Origin: JBBROS01 sp964246015
GTDB lineage: Bacteria; Pseudomonadota; Alphaproteobacteria; Acetobacterales; Acetobacteraceae
Length of the DNA stretch: 64,000 nucleotides
Direction of reading: 5' to 3'
Assembly: GCA_964246015.1 (NCBI GenBank)
Contig: CAXTPG010000009.1
Span: forward strand, 1-64,000
The notes beneath the pieces were generated by a model. That model searched no databases. It saw only the letters and a list, made by a program, of their open reading frames with translations, and was not told where the DNA came from. Each line of letters begins with the position of its first letter. The first letter of the stretch is position 1. Below are positions 22,829 through 31,323 of the stretch, in pieces. The position numbers were made by a program, and so were the translations under genes.

Positions 22829-23118
22829 CCAACTACAAGACCCTCAGGTCGCAGGCGGCGATCGCCCTGGTCGAGGAGCACGTGCTCGGCACCGCGGAGG
22901 TCAAACGGCTGGAGGCGCGGCTGAAGGAGACGAAGGTCGAGCTGATCGCGCTGATGGGCGGAGCCCCCGTCATCTACATCGGCGCGCGCACCGTCAGCGT
23001 GGGCGACGTCCCTGCGATCCCCGGCACGCCCGCCCGCAAGATCACGAAGGAAATGGTGGGGCAGGAGATCCCCGCCAAAAAGGGCCGCGCCGGCTACCAG
23101 ACGCTCTCGGTCCAGTAG
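22825..23118 (+). CDS. Hypothetical phage protein
   Basis: A 97-residue product coupled by ATGA to the previous gene. Helical start MTNYKTLRSQAAIALVEEHV with a coiled-coil-like VKRLEARLKETKVELIALMG, then a basic tail. Unrecognised. Confidence 0.55.
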   Translation: MTNYKTLRSQAAIALVEEHVLGTAEVKRLEARLKETKVELIALMGGAPVIYIGARTVSVGDVPAIPGTPARKITKEMVGQEIPAKKGRAGYQTLSVQ

Positions 23119-23121
23119 CGG

Positions 23122-23556
23122 GTGCCGGCCGACTCCTTCTACGCCAGCGCACCCTGGCGCCGCGCGAGGGCGTCGGTCCTGAAGCACCGGCCGCTGTGCG
23201 AGGCGCGGGGGTGCGCCGCCCGCTCGACACACGTCGACCACATCGTCCCGCGCCGCGCCGGCGGTGCCGACCTCGACGGCTCCAACCTGCAGGCGCTCTG
23301 CCACTCCCACCACAGCCGCAAGACGGCCCGCGAGGACCAGCCCGGCCGCCGCAGCACCGCCGGCGCCCTGACGAGCCCAGGCTGCACCCCAGACGGCCGA
23401 CCCATCGACCCGAACCACCCCTGGCACCGGACCGGGGGAGGGGGGTCCAAAGTTCACGCCCCTGGGAGGGTGGACCGTCATGGGGTCCCGTTTGCGCAGG
23501 GACCAGAATCCAACGGGGGGATATCGCCGCCGCCAGTCACCCAGGACCCGCCATGA
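23122..23556 (+). CDS. HNH endonuclease, packaging-associated
   Basis: A 144-residue protein with GTG start. The HNH/zinc motif is clear: YASAPWRRARASVLKHRPLC, then RSTHVDHIVPRRAGGADLDG, NLQALCHSHHSRKT. The position right before the small terminase is typical of HK97-like phages, in which such HNH proteins assist terminase cleavage at cos ends. The C-terminal ~60 residues are low complexity. It overlaps the terminase start by ATGA. Confidence 0.9.
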   Translation: MPADSFYASAPWRRARASVLKHRPLCEARGCAARSTHVDHIVPRRAGGADLDGSNLQALCHSHHSRKTAREDQPGRRSTAGALTSPGCTPDGRPIDPNHPWHRTGGGGSKVHAPGRVDRHGVPFAQGPESNGGISPPPVTQDPP

Positions 23557-23981
23557 CCCCACTCACCATCCTACCGGGCGGCAACGGCGACTTCCCGGAG
23601 CCCGATTGGTCGACCCTCTTCACCGACCCCATCCACCTCGGCCGCGCCGCGGAGCTTTGGCGCCTCACCATCCAGGAGATGCGCCAGGCCGGCACCCTCG
23701 CCCCGGTCAATGCCAGCCAGATCCGCCGCTACGTCATGGCCCAGGTCATCTACGAGGACGCCGCCAGCAAGGTCGCCGAGCAGGGCGCTCTCAAGGTCGC
23801 CCGTGGCAAGGCCACCTACAATCTCTGGTTCGCCATCCTCCGCGACACCGACACGATGGCCAGCGCCCACGAGGACAAGCTCGGTCTCAACCCCCGCCGC
23901 CGCGCCCAGGTCGCGCCGACGAAGAAAAAGGGCCGCGCCGCCTCTGCCGCAGACACCTACCTTGGACGCGCGATCCCCTGA
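23553..23981 (+). CDS. terS: Terminase small subunit (P27 family)
   Basis: A 142-residue protein: LFTDPIHLGRAAELWRLTIQ, then QIRRYVMAQVIYEDAASKVA and a basic tail LGLNPRRRAQVAPTKKKGRA. It fits P27-like small subunits, which recognise phage DNA and load the large subunit at the start of packaging. It sits between the HNH gene and the large subunit, overlapping both. Confidence 0.85.
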   Translation: MTPLTILPGGNGDFPEPDWSTLFTDPIHLGRAAELWRLTIQEMRQAGTLAPVNASQIRRYVMAQVIYEDAASKVAEQGALKVARGKATYNLWFAILRDTDTMASAHEDKLGLNPRRRAQVAPTKKKGRAASAADTYLGRAIP

Positions 23982-25749
23982 CCCCGTCACCGCCTGGGCC
24001 GAGGACACCGTCTCCGGCCGGATCGTCGCCGGCCAGCTGGTCCGCTACGCGGCCGAGCGCCACCTTCGCGACCTCCACGACGGCCCGGCGCGCGGCCTGC
24101 ATTGGCGGCCCGACCTCGCCGTGCACGCCATCAACTTCTTCCCCGCGGTCCTCACGATCACCGCCGGCGCCAAGGCCGGCCAGCCCTTCACCCTGCTCCC
24201 CTGGCACGTCTTCGTCGCTGGCAGCCTGTTCGGGTGGCGCCGCGCCGACGGCCTGCGCCGTTTCCGGACAGCCTGGATGGAGACCGGCAAGGGCCAGGCG
24301 AAGTCCCCCCTCATGGCGGGCGTCGGCCTCTACGTCATGGGCTTCTGCGGCATCGCCCGCCCCGAGGTCTACGCGATCGCCGGCGACAAGGATCAGGCCA
24401 ACGTCCTGTTCCGCGACGGCGTCGCGATGTGCCGCGCCCCCATCCCTGGCCACGACGAAGAAGAGAGCCTCGAATCCCGCGGCACCGTGGTCATCCGCGG
24501 CACCGGCGACATGGCCTGGAAGATCGAGCACCCGGACAGCGGCGGCAAGTTCCAGGCGCTGGCCAACGACAGCTCCCCCTCAGGCCCCCGCCCAACCGCC
24601 GTCCTCGGCGACGAGGTCCACGAGCACAAATCCGCCCACGCGATCGAGATGTGGAAGGCCGCGATCACCAAGATGCCCGGCGACCCCCTCATGATGCTGG
24701 GCACCAACACACCGGCCGCCGACCAGATCGTCGGCACCGACTACTCCACGTATTACCAGGCCGTCGCCCGCGGCGAGTTCCGGGACGACGCCTCGCTCTC
24801 CTTCATCGCCCGCGTCGACCCCGGCGACGAGCCGTTCGACGACGAATCCTGCTGGCCGAAGGCGCTTCCCGCCCTCGGCATCACCTTCCCCATCGAGAAC
24901 GTCCGCGGTGAGGTCATCCAGGCCCGCGCCCTCGCCAGCCGCGCGCTGACGGTGAAGCGCCTCTACTTCGGCATCCCCGTCGGGTCCGCCGAATACTGGA
25001 TCGACGAGGCGGCCTGGCGCTCGGCCCAGGGCGCCTTCGAGGCCGATGAGCTGCGCGACTGCCCATGCTGGCTGGGCATGGACCTGTCCCAGCGCAACGA
25101 CCTCACCGCCCTCGCCGTCCTCTGGCGCCGGGAGCACCGCTACTTCGCCCGCATCCTCTACTGGAAGCCGAAGGAGGGCCTGGCCGCCGCCGAGGCCGAG
25201 GACAAGGCGCCCTACGCCCAATGGGTCGAGCAGGGGGTCCTGCGGGCCGTGCCGGGCAAGACGATCGGCAAGGACTTCGTCGTCGCCGAGGTGCAGGCGA
25301 CCGTCACGGCCAACCAGGTGCAGGCCCTCGCCTTCGACCAGGCGCACATCAAGGACTTCCAGGACGAGGCCGACCGCATGGGCTTCGAGACCTGGGAATA
25401 CGGCGGCCCCGACGCCCCGGAGGGATCAGGCCTGAAAATGATACGGCACGCCCAGGGCGCCCGCGGCCTGCATAGCGAGAAGCAGCTCTGGATGCCGCGC
25501 AGCCTGCAGTCGCTGGAGGACATGATCCTGAACGGCGCGATTACCATCGAGGAGAACGGCGTGACGACCTGGTGCGCCGCCAACGCTGCTCTCCGCGAGG
25601 ACGGCGCCGGCAACCGATGGATCGAGAAGCGGCGCAGCCGCGGCAAGATCGACGGCCTGGTCGCCCTCGCCATGGCCGCCGGCGCCGCGACCGCGGTCCC
25701 GCACGAGGACTTCGCGGCCATGATCCTCGCGCGCGGCGGGCTGGTGTAG
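23962..25749 (+). CDS. terL: Terminase large subunit
   Basis: A 595-residue packaging motor from TTG at 23962, overlapping terS by 20 bases; no ATG or GTG fits better. Walker A-like ETGKGQAKSPL at 107-117, Walker B TAVLGDEVH at 212-220, an RNase H-type nuclease with MDLSQRNDLTALAVLW near 373, FDQAHIKDFQDEADRMGF and a final DGLVALAMA. It pumps DNA into proheads using ATP and cuts concatemers. Confidence 0.93.
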   Translation: MDARSPDPVTAWAEDTVSGRIVAGQLVRYAAERHLRDLHDGPARGLHWRPDLAVHAINFFPAVLTITAGAKAGQPFTLLPWHVFVAGSLFGWRRADGLRRFRTAWMETGKGQAKSPLMAGVGLYVMGFCGIARPEVYAIAGDKDQANVLFRDGVAMCRAPIPGHDEEESLESRGTVVIRGTGDMAWKIEHPDSGGKFQALANDSSPSGPRPTAVLGDEVHEHKSAHAIEMWKAAITKMPGDPLMMLGTNTPAADQIVGTDYSTYYQAVARGEFRDDASLSFIARVDPGDEPFDDESCWPKALPALGITFPIENVRGEVIQARALASRALTVKRLYFGIPVGSAEYWIDEAAWRSAQGAFEADELRDCPCWLGMDLSQRNDLTALAVLWRREHRYFARILYWKPKEGLAAAEAEDKAPYAQWVEQGVLRAVPGKTIGKDFVVAEVQATVTANQVQALAFDQAHIKDFQDEADRMGFETWEYGGPDAPEGSGLKMIRHAQGARGLHSEKQLWMPRSLQSLEDMILNGAITIEENGVTTWCAANAALREDGAGNRWIEKRRSRGKIDGLVALAMAAGAATAVPHEDFAAMILARGGLV

Positions 25750-25751
25750 CG

Positions 25752-27152
25752 ATGGGCTGGTGGGGCCGGCTGTTCTCGCGCGGCGGGCGCGAAGCCCGCC
25801 ATGAGGCACGGGCGTCGCCGATGCATCCGCGCGAATCCGGCTGGGCCGAATGGCTGGGCGGCCCGAACACGGTGCCGGGCATCCACGTCACCCCGGCGCT
25901 GGCCCTTCGCTGCCCCGCCGTCTACGCGCCTATCCGGCTGCTGTCCGGCACGCTCAGCATCCTGCCGCTGCAGCTCTTCCGCCGCGGCGCCGACGGCGCC
26001 CGCACCCCTGCAGACGACAGCCCGCTCTACGACCTGCTGCACGCCAAGCCGAACGACTGGCAAACCTCCGCCCAGTTCCGCCGGGTGATGACCGAGCGCA
26101 TGCTGGGATGGGGCAACGGCTACGCCCGCATCCGCAACCCCGGCCTTCCCACAGCGGTCGAGCCGCTCGCCTCTCCCCGAGTGCTGCCCTATCGCGGGTC
26201 CGACAACCGGGTCTGGTATCGCTACACGCCGGCGAAGGGGCCGGTCGAGACGCTGCACCCCGACGAGGTCCTGCACCTCCGCTACGGTCCGGCGAAAGAT
26301 GACGAGGGCCTCGAATCCGAAAGCCCGCTGATCCTCAACCGCGAGACGGTAGCGCTGGGGATGGCCGCGACCGAGTACCTTGCCCGGTTCTTCGCCAATT
26401 ACGCCGTGCCCAAGGGCGCCCTGGAGGTGCCGACGAAGCTCGACCGGGTCGCCGGCCAGTTGATGCGCGATAGCTGGGAGGAGCGCCACTCAGGCCTCGC
26501 GAACGCCCACCGCATCGCGATCCTGGACGGTGGGATCAAGTTCAGCCCGATCGGCCACACCAACGCCGACTCGCAGTTCCTGGAACTATACAAGGCGATC
26601 TGCGGCGAGATCGCGGCGAAGGTCTACGGCATCCCACCCCACCTGGTCGGCGACACCGAGAAGCAGACGAGCTTCGGCGCGGGGGTCGAGCAGATGGGCA
26701 TCGGCTACGTGACCCACACGCTGCTGCCGATCACCGAGGAGTGGGAGCAGTCGCTCGACGCCTCGATCCTGACCGCCTCGGGCCGCCGCACCCTGTTCTG
26801 GGAGATGAACGTCGACGGCCTCATGCGGGGAGATTTCAAGTCCCGCATGGAGGGGTATGCGCTGATGATCCAGTGGGGCCTGGCGACGCCCAACGAGGTC
26901 CGCCGGCTCATGAACCTGCCCGCGATCGCCGGCGGCGACAGCCGCCTGCAGGCGCTGAACATGGCGCCGGCCGAGCGGATCATGGAGGTGCTGCTGAAGC
27001 CGTCGGGCGCGGCCGAGAAGGCGCTGCGGGAGATCCTGGGAGGGCGCGACGATCCGCCCCCTTTTTGCGAGAAAACCGGGCCTACGACCCAAATCAGGCG
27101 CGGAACCCGAAAGGGCAATTTACCAGCAACGGAGCCGGGCGGCGACGCCTGA
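25752..27152 (+). CDS. Portal protein (HK97 family)
   Basis: A 466-residue protein beginning MGWWGRLFSRGGREARHEAR, two bases after the terL stop. Family marks are TVPGIHVTPALALRCPAVYA, PNDWQTSAQFRRVMTERMLG, LRYGPAKDDEGLESESPL and GIPPHLVGDTEKQTSFGAGV. It forms the dodecameric ring for DNA entry and tail joining. The last ~30 residues after PPPF (CEKTGPTTQIRRGTRKGN) look unnatural. The -1 frame there encodes a well-formed nuclease-like extension, reached by the CCCTTTT heptamer at 27059-27065. Confidence 0.93.
   Translation: MGWWGRLFSRGGREARHEARASPMHPRESGWAEWLGGPNTVPGIHVTPALALRCPAVYAPIRLLSGTLSILPLQLFRRGADGARTPADDSPLYDLLHAKPNDWQTSAQFRRVMTERMLGWGNGYARIRNPGLPTAVEPLASPRVLPYRGSDNRVWYRYTPAKGPVETLHPDEVLHLRYGPAKDDEGLESESPLILNRETVALGMAATEYLARFFANYAVPKGALEVPTKLDRVAGQLMRDSWEERHSGLANAHRIAILDGGIKFSPIGHTNADSQFLELYKAICGEIAAKVYGIPPHLVGDTEKQTSFGAGVEQMGIGYVTHTLLPITEEWEQSLDASILTASGRRTLFWEMNVDGLMRGDFKSRMEGYALMIQWGLATPNEVRRLMNLPAIAGGDSRLQALNMAPAERIMEVLLKPSGAAEKALREILGGRDDPPPFCEKTGPTTQIRRGTRKGNLPATEPGGDA
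27059..27065 (+). promoter_or_regulatory. Candidate -1 frameshift heptamer CCCTTTT in portal gene
   Basis: In the portal frame it reads C CCT TTT, an X XXY YYZ slippery sequence within a C5T5 run. After slipping, decoding goes from PPPF directly into LRENRAYDPNQARNPKGQF of the nuclease-like frame. No strong downstream pseudoknot is evident by eye. A simple indel or sequencing error in the homopolymers is the alternative. Confidence 0.5.
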
Positions 27153-27559
27153 AGCGGCACATCGATGAGAGCCTCGACGGCAAGCACGTGAACACCGCCA
27201 GGCTGGACCTGGGCCCGCTCTCCACGGCGGAAACCGACGAGGTGAAGCGCCGGACCGGCATGGACCTGGCGGGCTACCGTCGCGTGGCGGACAGCGGCGA
27301 CCTTCGGCACGCGATGATCTCGCACGGTGACCCCGCACGTGAAGCGGCACGAGGGCAGGTGGCGATCACCCGCGGCGACCTGAGAAAGATACCGCTCATC
27401 GCGTCGTCCAGCCCGTCGATCGCCGGCCGGACGACAGCAGGACGTCGCCCGCCCGGCCTTACATACACCGCGAGGATCGGTCGACACGAATACACGCTCG
27501 TCCAGCAGGTGCGGCACGCCACACGGACCGTGGCGTTCAAGACGCTCTGGAAGAGATAG
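27065..27559 (+). CDS. PBECR-like nuclease domain, -1 extension of the portal
   Basis: About 164 residues in the -1 frame of the portal. A linker AYDPNQARNPKGQFTSNG, like those joining toxin domains to phage head proteins, is followed by RHIDESLDGKHVNTARLDLG. The compact C-terminal domain reads YRRVADSGDLRHAMISHGDP, RGQVAITRGDLRKIPLIASS, LTYTARIGRHEYTLVQQVRH and ends ATRTVAFKTLWKR. This order fits phage-Barnase-EndoU-ColicinE5-RelE-like (PBECR) domains, predicted RNases carried by phage head proteins. There is no good independent start codon or SD, which favours frameshift expression. RNase activity is inference. Confidence 0.6.
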   Translation: MRENRAYDPNQARNPKGQFTSNGAGRRRLKRHIDESLDGKHVNTARLDLGPLSTAETDEVKRRTGMDLAGYRRVADSGDLRHAMISHGDPAREAARGQVAITRGDLRKIPLIASSSPSIAGRTTAGRRPPGLTYTARIGRHEYTLVQQVRHATRTVAFKTLWKR

Positions 27560-27687
27560 GTGGGCCGGGCGCTTCATGGCACGCCATCGCTGGCGCCCCT
27601 TGGCAGACGACGTCCGAAACGTACGCGGCCCGGACCGAAAATAGCGCCGCCCGGCGCACCCGGCAAGGACTCCAGCAGGAAACCGAC

Positions 27688-28260
27688 ATGGAAGACATCG
27701 AACGCCGCGCCGCCGGCGACGGCCTCACGCTCGAGTACCGCGGCGAGGGCGATACCAAGACCCCCGTCCTCCGCGGCCACGCCGCCGTCTTCGACAGCCT
27801 ATCCCAGGACCTCGGCGGCTTCCGCGAGCAGATCAAGCCCGGCGCCTTCGCCCAGGCCGTGAAGGAGGACGACGTCCGCCTGCTGCTGAACCACCAGGGC
27901 CTGCCGCTCGCACGCACCGCCTCCCGCACCCTCGCCCTCGTCGAGGACAAGCGCGGCCTCGCCATCACCGCCGAACTCGACCCCGACGACCCCGACGTCC
28001 GCGGCCTGCTGCCGAAGCTCGCCCGCGGCGACCTCAACCAGATGAGCTTCTCCTTCCGCGTCCGCCCGGGCGGCTCGCAATGGGCCGAGGACGGCGAGGG
28101 CCGCACCATCCGCACGCTGACCGACGTGCGCCTGTTCGACGTCTCGGTCGTCACCTACCCCGCCTACCTCGCCACCGACGTGGCGCTCCGCAGCCTCTCG
28201 GCCTGGGTGCGCCGGCCCAACCTCACCCGCGCGCTCGCGGAGCAGTCTCGCGCCCTTTGA
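27688..28260 (+). CDS. Prohead maturation protease (HK97 family, U35)
   Basis: A 190-residue protein with typical LRGHAAVFDSLSQDLGGFRE, FAQAVKEDDVRLLLNHQGLP (catalytic His) and NQMSFSFRVRPGGSQW (catalytic Ser). It cleaves scaffold and capsid delta domains during maturation. The 128 bp before it hold no convincing gene, only a 22-codon reading frame at 27575. Confidence 0.92.
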   Translation: MEDIERRAAGDGLTLEYRGEGDTKTPVLRGHAAVFDSLSQDLGGFREQIKPGAFAQAVKEDDVRLLLNHQGLPLARTASRTLALVEDKRGLAITAELDPDDPDVRGLLPKLARGDLNQMSFSFRVRPGGSQWAEDGEGRTIRTLTDVRLFDVSVVTYPAYLATDVALRSLSAWVRRPNLTRALAEQSRAL

Positions 28261-28323
28261 AGGCGGGGGGCAGCGCCCTTCGCCTTCTCCTCCCGCGCCT
28301 CAAGCACCGAAAAGGAGACCACG

Positions 28324-29568
28324 ATGTCCAACCGCCTCAAGGAGCTGCGCGAGAAGCGCGGCAATACCGTCGCCGACATGCGCGCCATCACCGAGGCCGC
28401 CGAGACCGCCAAGCGCGACCTCTCGGCCGAGGAGCTGACGAAGCACGGCACCCTGTTCGGCGAGGTCGAGCAGCTCCGCATCCAGATCGAGGCGGCCGAG
28501 CGCCAACTCGAGGCCGATCGCCAGATCGCCGCCCGCGACGGCAATCGCGAGATCGAGGACCGCACCACGGATCCCGCGAAAAGCGACAAGAAGCGCCCGG
28601 TCGCGACCGAGGAATACCGCGCCGCCTTCGCCGCCTGGGTCCAGACCGGCAAATCCGGCATGGCGGCCGAGGAGGTTCGCGCCCTTTCCGTCGGCTCCGG
28701 CAGCCAGGGCGGCTTCACCGTCATGCCCGAGCAGATGGCCGACGGCATGATCAAGTTCGCCGACGACATGGTCGTGATCCGCAGCCGCGCCACCAAGCTG
28801 CGGGTCGAGGGCGCGGCCAGCCTCGGCGTGCTCAGCCTCGACGCCGACCCCTCCGACGCCGACTGGACGAGCGAGCTGGCGACCGGCTCCGAGGACACGG
28901 CGATGTCGTTCGGCAAGCGCAAGATGGTGCCCAACCCGCTGGCCAAGCGCATCAAGGTCAGCAACGACCTGCTGCGCATGAGCACGCGCGACATCGAGGG
29001 CATGGTCCGCGCCCGGCTGGACTACAAGTTCGGCATCACGCAGGAAAAGGCCTTCCTGCTCGGCAACGGCACCAGCCAGCCGCTCGGCCTGTTCGTCCCC
29101 TCGGCCGACGGCGTGCCCGCGGGGCGCGACGTCTCGAACGGCAACACGACGACGGGGATGACCTTCGACGGGCTGATCTCGGCGAAGTACAGCCTGAAGG
29201 ACCAGTACCGGAACAGCGCCGGCATCGGCTGGCTGTTCCATCGCAACGCGGTCGAGCAGATCGCCAAGCTGAAGGACAGCCAGAACCGCTACCTCTGGCA
29301 GCCGAGCGTCCAGGAAGGCCAGCCCGACCGCATCCTCAACATCCCGGTGCTGACCAGCGAATACGTGCCGAACACCTTCACCACCGGCCTCTACGTCGGG
29401 ATGCTCGCCGATTTCAGCTTCTACTGGATCGTCGACTCCATGGGCATGGAGATGCAGCGCCTGGTCGAGCTCTACGCCGAGCAGAACCAGACCGGCTTCA
29501 TCTGCCGCCAGTTCACCGACGGGCAGCCGGTGCTGGCCGAGGCGTTCACCCGCATCAAGCTCGGCTGA
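28324..29568 (+). CDS. Major capsid protein (HK97 fold)
   Basis: A 414-residue protein. The N-terminal ~100 residues are a charged coiled coil (delta/scaffold domain, MSNRLKELREKRGNTVADMR), to be cut by the protease. The HK97 domain follows: SVGSGSQGGFTVMPEQMADG, AFLLGNGTSQPLGLF, GIGWLFHRNAVEQIAKLKD and a final AEAFTRIKLG. Good SD (AAAGGAG) at about 28311. Followed by a block of hairpins. Confidence 0.95.
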   Translation: MSNRLKELREKRGNTVADMRAITEAAETAKRDLSAEELTKHGTLFGEVEQLRIQIEAAERQLEADRQIAARDGNREIEDRTTDPAKSDKKRPVATEEYRAAFAAWVQTGKSGMAAEEVRALSVGSGSQGGFTVMPEQMADGMIKFADDMVVIRSRATKLRVEGAASLGVLSLDADPSDADWTSELATGSEDTAMSFGKRKMVPNPLAKRIKVSNDLLRMSTRDIEGMVRARLDYKFGITQEKAFLLGNGTSQPLGLFVPSADGVPAGRDVSNGNTTTGMTFDGLISAKYSLKDQYRNSAGIGWLFHRNAVEQIAKLKDSQNRYLWQPSVQEGQPDRILNIPVLTSEYVPNTFTTGLYVGMLADFSFYWIVDSMGMEMQRLVELYAEQNQTGFICRQFTDGQPVLAEAFTRIKLG

Positions 29569-29580
29569 GGCAACAAGGCG

Positions 29581-29688
29581 AGGGGCTTGCCCCTCGACCC
29601 CTGCGACGGGCCTCCCCGTCGATCCCTGCGACGGGCCTTCCCGTCGCAGCAGCAAAGGCGCGCCTGCGACGGGCAGGCCCGTCGCAGG
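29581..29688. repeat. Four consecutive hairpins after the capsid gene
   Basis: Perfect stems: AGGGGC-TT-GCCCCT (29581-29594), CGACGGG with loop CCTC (29604-29621), CTGCGACGGG with loop CCTT (29626-29649) and CCTGCGACGGGC with loop AG (29663-29688). The last three share the GCGACGGG core. They lack U-tracts. Likely roles are partial termination or protection of the abundant capsid mRNA. Confidence 0.75.
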
Positions 29689-29712
29689 CATCCATCCACA
29701 GGAGCACACCCC

Positions 29713-30102
29713 ATGATGATCTCGGATCGCGAGACGTTCGACGTCGCGCACTCCCTGCAGCCGGGCGTCCGCAACGCCACCGCTGCAGGGGCCGCCGTCG
29801 ACCTGCAGAACTTCAACGCCGCCACCATCCTCGTCACCGCCGGCGCCTGGACCGACGGCACCCACGCCGTCACCATCCTGGAATCCGCGGACAACGCGAC
29901 CTTCGCCGCCGTCCCCGCGGCCCAGCTCGACGGCGCGCTGCCCTCCGTCACCGGCGGCGGCAGCGCATCCCAGACCTATCGGCTCGGCTACCTCGGCAAC
30001 AAGCGCTACCTCCGGGTCGACGTGACGGTCGCCGGCGCCACCACCGGGGCGGTGATCGCCGCCACGGTCCTGCGCCGTTGGGCACGGAAGGCGCCGAAGT
30101 GA
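29713..30102 (+). CDS. Hypothetical virion protein
   Basis: A 129-residue product starting MMISDRETFDVAHSLQPGVR after SD GGAGCACACC. Beta-rich (FNAATILVTAGAWTDGTHAV, YRLGYLGNKRYLRVDVTVAG), like small head-decoration or tail proteins. Position after the capsid gene supports a head-associated role; not assigned to a family. Confidence 0.6.
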   Translation: MMISDRETFDVAHSLQPGVRNATAAGAAVDLQNFNAATILVTAGAWTDGTHAVTILESADNATFAAVPAAQLDGALPSVTGGGSASQTYRLGYLGNKRYLRVDVTVAGATTGAVIAATVLRRWARKAPK

Positions 30103-30368
30103 GCGGCCCGGTGCTCGTCCGCGTCCTCGTCCGCCTGGTCACGACCATGGCCGGTCCCGACGCCGCCGGCCACGCCGGCGACGTCGTGCGCGTCCCGGCC
30201 GAGCTTGGGATCGCCCTGGTCAACGCCGGAGCCGCGGACCTGATGCCCGACCCCCTGGAGACGCCGCTCGAATCGGCCGTCGATTCGGCGGCCGAGTCCA
30301 CGACCCCTCCAAACGCGCAGACGGCAACGCCGCCGGCGCCGGAAACCCGGGCGAAGCGGGGCGGCTGA
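30099..30368 (+). CDS. Small hypothetical virion-region protein
   Basis: An 89-residue product, GTG start overlapping the previous stop (GTGA). A beta-rich first half (VRVLVRLVTTMAGPDAAGHA) resembles small capsid-associated proteins with a pore-loop-like VVRVPAELGIALVNAGAA; then a low-complexity acidic/proline tail. Function unknown. Confidence 0.55.
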   Translation: MSGPVLVRVLVRLVTTMAGPDAAGHAGDVVRVPAELGIALVNAGAADLMPDPLETPLESAVDSAAESTTPPNAQTATPPAPETRAKRGG

Positions 30369-30369
30369 C

Positions 30370-30993
30370 GTGCTGGAGGTGCTGGCCCCCGCCGCGTCGA
30401 CGCGCCTCGCCACGCTCGACACGCTGAAGGCGGAGCTCGGCATCGCCGATTCCGCACAGGATGCGGCGCTCGGCCGCCTGCTTGACCAGGCCAGCACCCG
30501 GGCCGTCCGCTACGTCGGCGCGCCCTTCGGCCGGGAGATGGTGCGGGAGACCTGGCGCGGGGTCCGGGCTGCAGGTGTGGTGCTGGCGCGCGTGCCCGCC
30601 ATCGATCAGGCGCCGCCCACGACGATCAACTCGGTCGTCGTGGACGATGCGGCGCTCGACGCCGGCGCCGCCGTGCTGGACGGGCCGCGCCTGATCCGCC
30701 TGCGGGGCGGCTGCCTCGTCCCCTGGTGCGCCCGGACCCTCGTCGTCACCTACGTCGCCGGCTATCTGCTGCCCGGCGACATCGGCCGGGACCTGCCGGC
30801 CGACGTCGAACGCGCCTGCCTCGTCATCGCGACCGACCTCCACGCCGCCCTCGGCCGCGACCCGACGCTCCGTTCCGACAGCGTCGACGGCATCGGCAGC
30901 AGCTCCTGGCTCGATCCGCAGGCCGGCGCCGGCGCCCTGCCGCCCCAGGCGGCCGAGGCGCTGCTCCCGTACCGTCGCACGGTCGCCTTCTGA
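30370..30993 (+). CDS. Head-tail connector protein (gp6-like)
   Basis: A 207-residue product from GTG. LATLDTLKAELGIADSAQDA, then LLDQASTRAVRYVGAPFGRE and TLVVTYVAGYLLPGDIGRDL are the typical pattern of DNA-packaging/gp6 connectors that bind under the portal. Ends in a TGATG overlap with the next connector gene. Confidence 0.8.
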   Translation: MLEVLAPAASTRLATLDTLKAELGIADSAQDAALGRLLDQASTRAVRYVGAPFGREMVRETWRGVRAAGVVLARVPAIDQAPPTTINSVVVDDAALDAGAAVLDGPRLIRLRGGCLVPWCARTLVVTYVAGYLLPGDIGRDLPADVERACLVIATDLHAALGRDPTLRSDSVDGIGSSSWLDPQAGAGALPPQAAEALLPYRRTVAF

Positions 30994-31310
30994 TGCCCGA
31001 CGCCCGCCGCATCGCCGATCGCATCGGCCGCGAAGGGGAGCCGGTCGTGCTGCGCCGCGCGTCGGTCGCGGACCTCGACCTCAAGGGCGTGGTGCGCTTC
31101 TACCGTGCCGACGAACTGACCGGCGCGATCCAGCAGGGCGACCGCGTGGTGACCGCGTCGGGGCGGGAGATCGCCGCCGCCGCCTGGCCCGGCCCCCCGA
31201 GACGCGGCGACCAGGTCGTCATTCGCGGCCGCACGACCGCGGTGCAATCCTGCGAGACGCGCACGCTGCGGGGCGTCGACGCCATGCACATCATCCAGGT
31301 CCGCGGCTGA
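30993..31310 (+). CDS. Head closure / head-tail joining protein
   Basis: A 105-residue product (MPDARRIADRIGREGEPVVL). The beta-barrel-like content (VVLRRASVADLDLKGVVRFY, GDQVVIRGRTTAVQSCETR) and location after the gp6-like gene match head-closure proteins. Confidence comes mostly from gene order. Confidence 0.65.
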   Translation: MPDARRIADRIGREGEPVVLRRASVADLDLKGVVRFYRADELTGAIQQGDRVVTASGREIAAAAWPGPPRRGDQVVIRGRTTAVQSCETRTLRGVDAMHIIQVRG

Positions 31311-31323
31311 TGGCGCCCCGCTG

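Noticed and set aside
27575..27643. 22-codon frame MARHRWRPLADDVRNVRGPDRK between the nuclease domain and the protease
   Set aside because: Too short, without SD or known homologue; left as non-coding.
29601..29688. Repeats after the capsid gene as a CRISPR array
   Set aside because: Units are self-complementary hairpins of varying size without regular spacers.
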